7,748 nt of DNA from contig CANNNN010000118.1 in assembly GCA_947506075.1 (NCBI GenBank), positions 1-7,748 of the forward strand. Direction: 5' to 3'. The notes under the pieces were generated by a model. The model saw only the letters and a list, made by a program, of their open reading frames with translations, did not search any database and was not told the origin of the DNA. This DNA comes from Methylococcaceae bacterium. Its GTDB lineage: Bacteria; Pseudomonadota; Gammaproteobacteria; Methylococcales; Methylomonadaceae. Each line of letters opens with the position of its first letter. Position 1 is the stretch's first letter. The position numbers and the translations under genes are program-made. Positions 1 to 5,931 of this stretch are shown one piece after another.

Positions 1-16
1 TAAGTCAGACAGACTC

Positions 17-1609
17 CTAGATAAAATCATAGCCTTTTTTAGCCTGAAGTAATGCGGGTCTACCCTTTTCAGCCACCCGCCGACATTCAAACTGCCAATA
101 ACCCAATCCGACATTTTTTCTGTTACCTAAAACAACAGGAAAGTCTTCGTTATTCATAAACATTCGAATAAGATCATCGTCTTTCAGCATAAAACTATTA
201 GTAATGATGTAACTTTTTTCATACTCCTGCTCTTTTGCACTATAAAACAGGCCTTTTTGCAGGACTTCATTTCCCATCTCATCTACTTGAGCATAGCTGA
301 TGGCTATCGATTGATGGGCTAATAATTGCATGCCAAAGTTTATTCTGCCACTTTGCTTGTCGACGATAACCTTGTTCACTATCCCTATTGAACGCTTAAA
401 CACCGGGCTGTCTATTTTTCTAAAACTGACCAAACTCCCCACAGAGAGCACACCGGTTTTTAAAAATAAGCCGGACAATAACCTGTCTGAGGCCGATTGA
501 ACGAGGAACTCCAGCTCTTTATCAGCTACGTCTCCCAGTTCACATTGCAACTCATGAGTTGACTCCAAGCCTACGGCAATATATCGATCCATTCTATCGC
601 AAAAAAAAGGGATACCCTGTAAATCAACGCCCAACCATCGCTGCTCAAGATAATCATGTAATTCTGCAGTAGGTTTTTCGATGCTATTTTTCAAAACATG
701 CATCGAACTAAACCGTGCATCTGCACTATTTATTAACTTTTCTTTTTGCTTAAACGCTTTGAATAACTTGGTAAAATCCAGATAAAGCATGGCCGAATCG
801 TTTTTAGCACACGTCTCAAACTGGAAATTCGGTGCCTTATCCTCATCCGATAAAACTATGCACTGTATTTCCTGATCAGGCACTGGTTCTTTTTTTAGAC
901 CCACCAAAGACCCTATGGTTTCGATAAAACCATAGACCAACAAAATTTCCTTTTGCATCAGGCCCGTAGGATCTGCGAGACTGAGTAATAGGGTCTGCCG
1001 ATAACACTCTTCAGGACTGCTGGCTTTGTTCGACGCACCTATATCGTTGCTGATTTTGGTCATGCTGTTTTTAAGCGTCACACTCAGACTGTACAGCGAA
1101 TGCAAGTCTATCCAGACCCAGTCGGGTATCGGCATACCCATTAGAAAATGACTGACCACAATGCTGCCCAAGCCTTTAATACTGCGTTGAATCGCTAGTG
1201 CCGCGCTCTTTCCTTGAAACCAGCCAACCTGACGCCGGGTTAATTCTTTAAGCACCATCCAATAGCCGATAGTGAATTCCTTTTCAATTGCAATCAATAC
1301 CGTCAATATTTTCTTGTCATTTTCTTCTTTTGGAAAGCCGGTTCTAATCAGCCGCGATCGAAGATAATCCTCAATAATATGAACACTGGGGCTTAATAAC
1401 TCCAGGGCCTCCAGCCTTAACTGAGCAGTCATTTTATTGGCATTAAAATCCATCAAAAAATCATACAGCAACCGAGTCGCTAAGCCAGGATTAGCCGTAG
1501 GCAATTCAGCAAGCCACTGTTGCAAAGCCTTGGCTTCAAATTCTTTTAACCGCAGGGGATTATCTTGTTGTGCTGGAATAACCAGAAAAAAAGAGTTCTT
1601 CACAGGCAC
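17..1609 (-). CDS. Large helical protein with C-terminal PilZ-like domain (function unknown)
   Basis: A 530-residue soluble protein with no signal peptide and no clear membrane segment, so probably cytoplasmic. Residues 24-180 are helical and carry a pattern (ANPG near 40, then LLYDFLMDFN, RLEALELL and a buried IGYW) that I associate with the N-terminal region of proteobacterial proteins annotated as cyclic-di-GMP receptor-like. Residues about 370-432 look like a PilZ-type beta-barrel: LLSGLFLKTG, VGSLVSFRK, then IGIVNKVIVDKQSGRINFGMQLL. The classical c-di-GMP motifs RxxxR and [DN]xSxxG are not evident, so ligand binding is unproven. The start is GTG at 1609, 22 bp after the pedC-like stop. 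A second GTG at 1603 has an AGG at better spacing and is a real alternative. It could be the last gene of the ABC operon. The reading frame is certain; the family call is moderate to weak and the function is unknown. Confidence 0.75.
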   Translation of the reverse strand: MPVKNSFFLVIPAQQDNPLRLKEFEAKALQQWLAELPTANPGLATRLLYDFLMDFNANKMTAQLRLEALELLSPSVHIIEDYLRSRLIRTGFPKEENDKKILTVLIAIEKEFTIGYWMVLKELTRRQVGWFQGKSAALAIQRSIKGLGSIVVSHFLMGMPIPDWVWIDLHSLYSLSVTLKNSMTKISNDIGASNKASSPEECYRQTLLLSLADPTGLMQKEILLVYGFIETIGSLVGLKKEPVPDQEIQCIVLSDEDKAPNFQFETCAKNDSAMLYLDFTKLFKAFKQKEKLINSADARFSSMHVLKNSIEKPTAELHDYLEQRWLGVDLQGIPFFCDRMDRYIAVGLESTHELQCELGDVADKELEFLVQSASDRLLSGLFLKTGVLSVGSLVSFRKIDSPVFKRSIGIVNKVIVDKQSGRINFGMQLLAHQSIAISYAQVDEMGNEVLQKGLFYSAKEQEYEKSYIITNSFMLKDDDLIRMFMNNEDFPVVLGNRKNVGLGYWQFECRRVAEKGRPALLQAKKGYDFI

Positions 1610-1631
1610 ACCTGATACGTTTCTTTCAACA

Positions 1632-2501
1632 TCAAGTCCCGCCTTTTCTCACCATCATCCCTTTTGAGGGATTATAGCCAACAATAGCCGCCGCCATAAA
1701 TACAACAAAGGCGACCAAGGTATAAATAAATGCCAGCTGATTAAACTGACCATACAACGCAAAACGGATCAATTCAACAGCCTGTGAGAATGGATTATAT
1801 TGAGCCAGATGATAAAGCAATGCACTGGATTCCTTGACTTTCCATAAAGGGTACAATGCAGTTGACATGAAAAACATCGGAAAAATAACAAAGTTCATTA
1901 CACCAGCAAAATTTTCCAATTGCTTGATAAACGATGACAGTAGTAAACCCAGAGCACCCAGCATTAACCCGGACAATAACAATGCAGGCAACACCCAAAA
2001 ATAACCCTGTAACGGCGCCTGAATATCATAAAACCATGCAATCACTAAAAATACATAGACTTGCAAAATGGACACGCCAGTGCCAGCCAATAATTTACTA
2101 AGCAATAAAAACCAGCGCGGCAACGGGCAAACCATCAAGATGCGCATACTGCCCATTTCCCTATCATAGACCATTGATAAGGAACTCTGCATGCCGTTAA
2201 ATAGCTGGATCATGCCAATCAGGCCGGGGGTAATATAAACTTCGTACAGGATATAGGTCTCGTAAGGCGGGGTAATCGCAAGCCCCAAAGCCGCTCTAAA
2301 TCCGGCCGCAAACACAAACAGCCAGACTAAAGGCCTGACCAGGGCGGAAATAAACCGTTCACGCTGGGTAACAAAACGCCATAACTCACGCCAGATAATG
2401 CCCCACATCGCACGCCAGTAATGGAGCAGGGATACCATGCAGGACTGCCCTGCACTAAGTTCTTTAAGTGAATGCACATCCATTTCCTGCCGATTGGTCA
2501 T
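1632..2501 (-). CDS. pedC: ABC-2 type permease of PQQ-alcohol-dehydrogenase-associated transporter (PedC-like)
   Basis: The 289-residue membrane subunit of the ABC transporter encoded with the next three upstream genes. It should form the inner-membrane channel together with the PedB-like ATPase. About six hydrophobic segments are visible: roughly 52-76, 88-110, 138-158, 166-192, 198-220 and 255-275. The hallmark ABC-2 stretch VYDREMGSMR followed by CPLPR lies at 111-129, and the late motif NPFSQAVELIR at 236-246. ABC-2 permeases usually belong to exporters, which is notable beside a binding protein. The start at 2501 is well supported: AGGGAG lies about 8 nt upstream, and the ATG overlaps the ATPase stop as ATGA. 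About 50 residues of basic, Trp-rich sequence precede the first membrane segment. The best family match from memory is the TIGR03861-type alcohol ABC permease (PedC). The fold is highly confident; the ped assignment rests on the four-gene context. Confidence 0.88.
   Translation of the reverse strand: MTNRQEMDVHSLKELSAGQSCMVSLLHYWRAMWGIIWRELWRFVTQRERFISALVRPLVWLFVFAAGFRAALGLAITPPYETYILYEVYITPGLIGMIQLFNGMQSSLSMVYDREMGSMRILMVCPLPRWFLLLSKLLAGTGVSILQVYVFLVIAWFYDIQAPLQGYFWVLPALLLSGLMLGALGLLLSSFIKQLENFAGVMNFVIFPMFFMSTALYPLWKVKESSALLYHLAQYNPFSQAVELIRFALYGQFNQLAFIYTLVAFVVFMAAAIVGYNPSKGMMVRKGGT
1657..1672. repeat. Perfect hairpin in the pedC 3' end
   Basis: ATCCCT at 1657-1662 pairs perfectly with AGGGAT at 1667-1672 around a TTTG loop. 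It lies in the last codons of the pedC-like gene and ends about 48 bp before the GTG start of the downstream gene. There is no T-tract on the minus-strand side, so it is not a convincing terminator. It could slow transcription or protect or process the RNA between the ABC genes and the PilZ-like gene, or it could be chance. Confidence 0.35.
1671..1676 (-). promoter_or_regulatory. Possible -10 box for the PilZ-like gene
   Basis: The minus strand reads a perfect TATAAT here, 61 nt upstream of the GTG at 1609 and inside the end of pedC. No good -35 element is present: the best is TTTATG with an 18-nt spacer, matching 3 of 6. An internal promoter is therefore possible but weakly supported. Confidence 0.25.
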
Positions 2502-3238
2502 ATTTGATCTCCCTGGGTCAGGGCATAAAAAGCATCTTTAATCGTTGGAGCATGGCTTGCTTTAAGAACGTCATCAACCATTCCGTTAGCTTTAACCTGC
2601 CCTTCATGCAATATAATTAAATGATCGTCTGGATAAATTTCATCGATCAAATGGCTAGCCCATAAAACCGCCAACTTCTCCTCAGCGGCTAAGCGATGCA
2701 CATACTCTACAATGGCTAGGCGACTAGGCACATCAAGACCAACTGTAGGCTCATCCAGCAACAGCACCGACGGTTTATGCAATAAGGCTCGGGCAATCTC
2801 TACGCGCCGCCTGTGTCCGCCATTGAGTTGGCGGACTTTCTCAAAACGTCGGTCATACATGGCTAAACGCTCCAGTTCCTGCTGAATTCTTTGCTCCGCC
2901 TGTTTACGCCCCATGCCATGCAGGGCCGTGTGATAGCGCAGGTTTTGCAGCACCGTCAGATCCATGTCCAGTGTAGTCTGCTGAAAAACCACGCCCAGTC
3001 TTTCCAGTGCTAAGCAGGTTTGCCGCTTAACATCAAAGCCACACAGCTCAATACGTCCCTCACGGGTATCATACAGCCTTGTAATCAAGGAAAACAACGT
3101 ACTCTTCCCTGCCCCGTTAGGGCCTAACAAGATAGTGCATTCGCCAGACTGAATCTTGAAACTGACCTGGCTCAATGCTTTTTTGCCGCCATAAGAGAAA
3201 CTCAGTTCTTCTACGGATAATGCTATTGATGAGCTCAT
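2498..3238 (-). CDS. pedB: ABC transporter ATP-binding protein, PQQ-alcohol-dehydrogenase-associated (PedB-like)
   Basis: A 246-residue ATPase that should power the PedC-like permease from the cytoplasmic face. All nucleotide-binding elements are present in order: Walker A GPNGAGKST at 39-47, Q-loop Gln86 in VVFQQ, Walker B LLLDEP at 159-164 with catalytic Glu163, D-loop GLD at 167-169, and switch His196 in ASH. The signature motif is unusual: LNGGH at 138-142 followed by RRRVEIARAL, where most ABC proteins have LSGGQ. From memory this variant is shared by the PQQ-linked family (TIGR03864-type), so it is likely a family trait and not damage. The ATG at 3238 overlaps the propeller stop as ATGA. 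The only purine-rich stretch, GGGGAG, is 13 nt away, so translation probably depends on coupling. Its own stop overlaps the pedC start the same way. Confidence 0.92.
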   Translation of the reverse strand: MSSSIALSVEELSFSYGGKKALSQVSFKIQSGECTILLGPNGAGKSTLFSLITRLYDTREGRIELCGFDVKRQTCLALERLGVVFQQTTLDMDLTVLQNLRYHTALHGMGRKQAEQRIQQELERLAMYDRRFEKVRQLNGGHRRRVEIARALLHKPSVLLLDEPTVGLDVPSRLAIVEYVHRLAAEEKLAVLWASHLIDEIYPDDHLIILHEGQVKANGMVDDVLKASHAPTIKDAFYALTQGDQI

Positions 3239-4197
3239 GGTTTTACTGCAACTCCCCAGGGATAGGTGCCAACTGCAACCGATTTGGTCACTGTTTGGGT
3301 TTCAAGATCAATGATCGAAATATCATTGCTAAGACCATTCGTGGAATACAGCCTGTGCTGATCCGGTGAAAACGCCAGATTCCAAACCCGCTGCCCCACC
3401 AGCAGGTATTTTTCTACCTCAAAAGTCTGGGCATTGAGCACTGCCACGCGATTGGTCGGACCTAACGCCACATAGCCGCGCTTGCTGTCTTTATCGATAA
3501 CTACGCCAACCGGCTGGATTTTATCGCGGGTCACGCCTTGCACCTCAAACTTAATCGTCTTGATCAACTGCTTGGTTTTGACATCCAGAATCATCAAGGT
3601 GCCGGCCATTTCCGAGGTGACCCACAACTGACGACTGTCGGCAGTAAAAGCTAATGCTCTTGGACGCGGATCAACCAGGGTATTTTCAACAATCTCATTG
3701 GTAAGAGTATCTATCCAATGCACCATATTAGTCGTTTCAGACGCGCTAACCACCCACAGATTATCAGGACTCACCGTAATACCTTCCGGTTCCACGCCAA
3801 CCTTGATCTGCTTGATGGCTTTTTTACCCGGAATATCAATCACGGTGACCAAGCTATCATCTTCATTGGACACATAAAGCCTATCCCCCGCAGGATTTAA
3901 TGCAAAGGTTTCCGGATCTTTGCCGGACGGCAACTTTCCTACTTCTTTTAAGGACTCGGCATCAATGATTTTAATAGTATTCTCATCACTGGTTGCCACA
4001 TATAACAACTTATTATCGGGACTGATTGCGATGCCCCGGGGGCGCTGACCAATATCGACGCTTTTGCTTAACGTGCCGGCGATTGGATCGACCACCGCCA
4101 GCGCATTATCTTTTTCCAACGTGACAAACACTGTTTCAGCCTGAACCGCGCCATTCAGCACACCCATCAAAAATAGCCCTAAAACATTTTTATTCAT
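3235..4197 (-). CDS. pedA2: Secreted YVTN beta-propeller protein, PQQ-catabolism-associated (PedA2-like)
   Basis: A 320-residue periplasmic beta-propeller. The signal peptide is MNKNVLGLFLMGVLNGAVQA, with likely cleavage before Glu21. Seven repeats spaced about 36-50 residues apart begin with aromatic YV-type strands: VFVTLE (23), LYVATS (65), LYVSNE (107), LWVVSA (147), LWVTSE (191), GYVALG (241) and LYSTNG (283). Each is followed by a strand ending in [VI]D or an equivalent, and most have a SPD-type turn, giving a closed seven-bladed ring. It matches the PQQ-dependent catabolism-associated propeller family (TIGR03866-type). Its exact role is unknown; delivering or sensing a substrate or metal for the transporter is an inference. 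I chose the ATG at 4197 over 4212, because it has GGAG nine nt upstream and a compact signal peptide. The longer version (325 residues) would overlap the upstream gene by 13 bp. Its stop overlaps the ATPase start. Confidence 0.88.
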   Translation of the reverse strand: MNKNVLGLFLMGVLNGAVQAETVFVTLEKDNALAVVDPIAGTLSKSVDIGQRPRGIAISPDNKLLYVATSDENTIKIIDAESLKEVGKLPSGKDPETFALNPAGDRLYVSNEDDSLVTVIDIPGKKAIKQIKVGVEPEGITVSPDNLWVVSASETTNMVHWIDTLTNEIVENTLVDPRPRALAFTADSRQLWVTSEMAGTLMILDVKTKQLIKTIKFEVQGVTRDKIQPVGVVIDKDSKRGYVALGPTNRVAVLNAQTFEVEKYLLVGQRVWNLAFSPDQHRLYSTNGLSNDISIIDLETQTVTKSVAVGTYPWGVAVKP

Positions 4198-4199
4198 TC

Positions 4200-5396
4200 T
4201 TATTGACTCCATTTACAGCTCGACTCAGGTTGATCATAGCCCAAGGTATCAAGTTCGGTGTGGGGATGCAAAAAGCCGTCGATTGGCGCTACTGCCACCG
4301 ATGACCTGGGTGCCGACAGTAAAACCGGCTGTCGCAACTGTCCATTCCAGGATCGGAACGACAAGGGATTGCCCTTATAACCCTGCAACGCAAATGCAGC
4401 ACTGAACATATAATCCTTAAGCCGTTTTAGGTCGCTGGATAGGGTACGGGTGGCCGCCTCGCCAATAGCCCTGACAGCCAGATAGGCGGCATAATCCTGC
4501 TCTTCCATCCAGCGCCCGGCTTGCTCTTTAAAGCGATTTTGAATCTGCTCCGCGCCCCATTGCTGATGGGTAGGATGCCAGGCTGTAGCAATCAGCCCCT
4601 GAGTGCCGATCACCGGCCGGGCATTCCAGGTTCTGTATTCAAGGTATTCGCCAAACTGACCTTGCTCGTCAGCAACGACCAGCACATCGTAATCATCCAC
4701 CTGAGTAAATACCGATACATCGGATTGTTCGGTGCGCCGTGCATCGAAGGTATGTTCCCAGGGTTTTTCCTGCACTATTTTCATGCCGAAACGCTTGGCC
4801 GCTCGCCTGATCGCCTCCGCAAACAAACGATCTTCCTCGGTAGCGCCTATGACTAGAAACCATTTGTTCCAACGTTTTTTCATCATGTATTGCGCCAGCG
4901 CATCGGCACGCATCGCCCTATCAGGTAATAGATGCAATACATTTCCCCGGCATTGCTGATTGCGTAACGCATCATCGACCGTTGCCACATCAAATATCAA
5001 CAGCTGTTTTGCTGCGGGCAAATCAGCGATTTTGTTTATCAGTTCGGCAGGCAGATTAACTAAAACAAAAGCATATTGACCGGCTATAGCTTTATTGAAG
5101 GTATCGATCACATTGCCATCCAGTGGCACGATAAATTTTTTAAGCACAAACTGCTGCTTGGTAAACTGGCCGGTCGTATTATTGTCAATAATCGCCAGTT
5201 CCGCTCCCGGAACGCCCTGATCTTTAATAAAAGCATCCAGGTTAGACAAGACCGGAGGAATCTTCTGCTCTTGCGCCAAATAAGCAATATTAATAGTTTG
5301 CTTTGCTTCGGCAGACACGACATTCACGCTGAGCAGCTGTATAACAAATAAAAACTTAAGCGTTATTTGGAAAAAAGGGTTAATTATTCGCATCAT
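4200..5396 (-). CDS. pedA1: Periplasmic substrate-binding protein of PQQ-alcohol-dehydrogenase-associated ABC transporter (PedA1-like)
   Basis: A 398-residue type-1 periplasmic binding protein (LivK-like fold). The signal peptide spans residues 1-29, with a basic start, a hydrophobic core near 11-25 and VSA before Glu30. The mature protein shows the two-lobe pattern: INIAYLAQ near 35-42, FVLVNLP near 110-116, a lobe change at RWNKWFLVIGATEEDRLFAEAIRRAAKRFGMKIV (175-208, shown here as its key run), DYDVLVVADEQGQFGEY near 235-251 and PVIGTQG near 261-267. The tail, near 373-398, contains GFLHPHTELDTLGYD and a Cys. I recognise this ending from the binding proteins linked to PQQ-dependent alcohol dehydrogenases (TIGR03863-type). 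It is the first gene of the run, with ATGATG at 5396 and only a weak ribosome site. Its ligand is unknown; alcohol-derived compounds or lanthanide-related species have been considered for this family. It stops 2 nt before the propeller start. Confidence 0.85.
   Translation of the reverse strand: MMRIINPFFQITLKFLFVIQLLSVNVVSAEAKQTINIAYLAQEQKIPPVLSNLDAFIKDQGVPGAELAIIDNNTTGQFTKQQFVLKKFIVPLDGNVIDTFNKAIAGQYAFVLVNLPAELINKIADLPAAKQLLIFDVATVDDALRNQQCRGNVLHLLPDRAMRADALAQYMMKKRWNKWFLVIGATEEDRLFAEAIRRAAKRFGMKIVQEKPWEHTFDARRTEQSDVSVFTQVDDYDVLVVADEQGQFGEYLEYRTWNARPVIGTQGLIATAWHPTHQQWGAEQIQNRFKEQAGRWMEEQDYAAYLAVRAIGEAATRTLSSDLKRLKDYMFSAAFALQGYKGNPLSFRSWNGQLRQPVLLSAPRSSVAVAPIDGFLHPHTELDTLGYDQPESSCKWSQ
4207..4210 (-). 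promoter_or_regulatory. Ribosome binding site selecting the 4197 start of the propeller gene
   Basis: The minus strand reads GGAG, nine nt before the ATG at 4197 and inside the last codons of the upstream binding-protein gene. The alternative ATG at 4212 has only a short GAG about six nt upstream. This favours the shorter protein, which starts directly with its signal peptide. Confidence 0.55.
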
Positions 5397-5422
5397 TTTC
5401 TAATCTTAGTAATACACATAGA

Positions 5423-5436
5423 CGCTAATTCTAGCG
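5423..5436. promoter_or_regulatory. Small palindrome in the divergent control region, possible operator
   Basis: CGCTA at 5423-5427 and TAGCG at 5432-5436 are perfect inverted arms around ATTC. The palindrome overlaps the possible -10 box of the ped-like operon and lies 27-40 nt upstream of its first codon. A regulator bound here would block that promoter, but five-base arms can also arise by chance. Confidence 0.3.
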
Positions 5437-5455
5437 GATTCATTAACTTTGTTTC
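5428..5455 (-). promoter_or_regulatory. Possible promoter of the ped-like operon
   Basis: On the minus strand, TAGAAT (5428-5433) matches the -10 consensus at 5 of 6 bases. A poor -35, GAAACA (5450-5455), lies 16 nt further upstream and matches 3 of 6. Transcription would start about 25 nt before the ATG at 5396. The weak -35 suggests either activator dependence or a wrong call. Confidence 0.3.
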
Positions 5456-5477
5456 GTTTTTCGTATTAAACCGGCTA

Positions 5478-5506
5478 TTGACTTAAAGTAATAATAAGCT
5501 CAGGAT
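5478..5506 (+). promoter_or_regulatory. Possible weak promoter for the 114-residue protein gene
   Basis: TTGACT (5478-5483) is a good -35 match at 5 of 6. At 17 nt spacing the -10 would be CAGGAT (5501-5506), only 3 of 6. An AT-rich AATAAT at 5490-5495 is an alternative -10 with a different, also poor, -35. Some promoter must lie in this divergent spacer, but its position is uncertain. Confidence 0.25.
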
Positions 5507-5568
5507 CAATAAAAGTAGATTTATATCCGTTTTTTTACGGCCCTCAACAAAACCAAAAGGACATTAAA

Positions 5569-5913
5569 ATGGACGCAATACAACCTAGAACAGATGCTCT
5601 CGCTTTCCTGGCATCATCGCAACCGGCAAAAAACCTGGAAAATAAAGAGCCCGCCCTAGAAACCTTGCCGGATAACGATGCTGACGACGGCTTAAAAACG
5701 GCCACGGGCACAATAACCCTTTCCAATACATCAATGAAACTATCGGCATCCTCATCGGTACAAAGCACTGATCAAACCACCCCGATAGAAACCAAAGGTC
5801 AAGCCCAACAAGCGCTCAACAAACTTCTTGCTGACTTTCAAAGCAACCCGTCCCAGGCACTCGAAGCACAAAGCAATGCATTCTCCGGCGCCATGAAACT
5901 ATTATTAGGTTAA
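5569..5913 (+). CDS. Hypothetical 114-residue protein, low-complexity Ser/Thr middle and helical C-terminus
   Basis: I do not recognise this protein. It has no signal peptide, no membrane segment and no cysteine. Residues 1-45 are polar and acidic and probably disordered. Residues 46-70 are rich in Ser and Thr (TGTITLSNTSMKLSAS and onwards). Residues 76-113 look like two helices, with QAQQALNKLLADFQ, a SNPSQALEAQ turn-helix and a hydrophobic end at MKLLLG. The start is well supported: AAGGA at 5557-5561 is seven nt before the ATG. It is the first gene on the plus strand after the divergent control region, and the MOSC gene follows 18 bp later, so the two are probably co-transcribed. A small regulatory or secretion-related protein is conceivable, but nothing in the sequence shows it. 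Confidence 0.7.
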   Translation: MDAIQPRTDALAFLASSQPAKNLENKEPALETLPDNDADDGLKTATGTITLSNTSMKLSASSSVQSTDQTTPIETKGQAQQALNKLLADFQSNPSQALEAQSNAFSGAMKLLLG

Positions 5914-5931
5914 CACCGCAATCCCTCACCC

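Noticed and set aside
1437..1667. Plus-strand open frame of 76 codons opposite the PilZ-like gene start
   Set aside because: It lies almost wholly antisense to a well-formed coding gene and encodes a low-quality Ser/Cys-rich product with no domain.
2771..2827. Reading the LNGGH signature as evidence that the ATPase is a dead pseudogene
   Set aside because: All other catalytic motifs are intact, the frame is full length and tightly coupled, and the variant fits the subfamily as I recall it.
3235..4197. Propeller as a PQQ-binding quinoprotein dehydrogenase
   Set aside because: It is far too short, has YVTN-type rather than Trp-docking quinoprotein blades, and lacks the vicinal cysteines and metal-site residues of such enzymes.
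4521..4959. Two plus-strand open frames (111 and 75 codons) inside the binding-protein gene
   Set aside because: Both are antisense shadows of the PedA1-like gene, overlap each other, and have no recognisable domain.
5076..5351. Plus-strand 91-codon and minus-strand 71-codon frames within the binding-protein N-terminal part
   Set aside because: The true frame here carries a signal peptide and the binding-protein fold; the others are out-of-frame shadows.
5527..5540. CCGT-T6-ACGG as a terminator in the divergent spacer
   Set aside because: The stem is only four bp, it lies in the leader just before a ribosome site, and no gene ends there.
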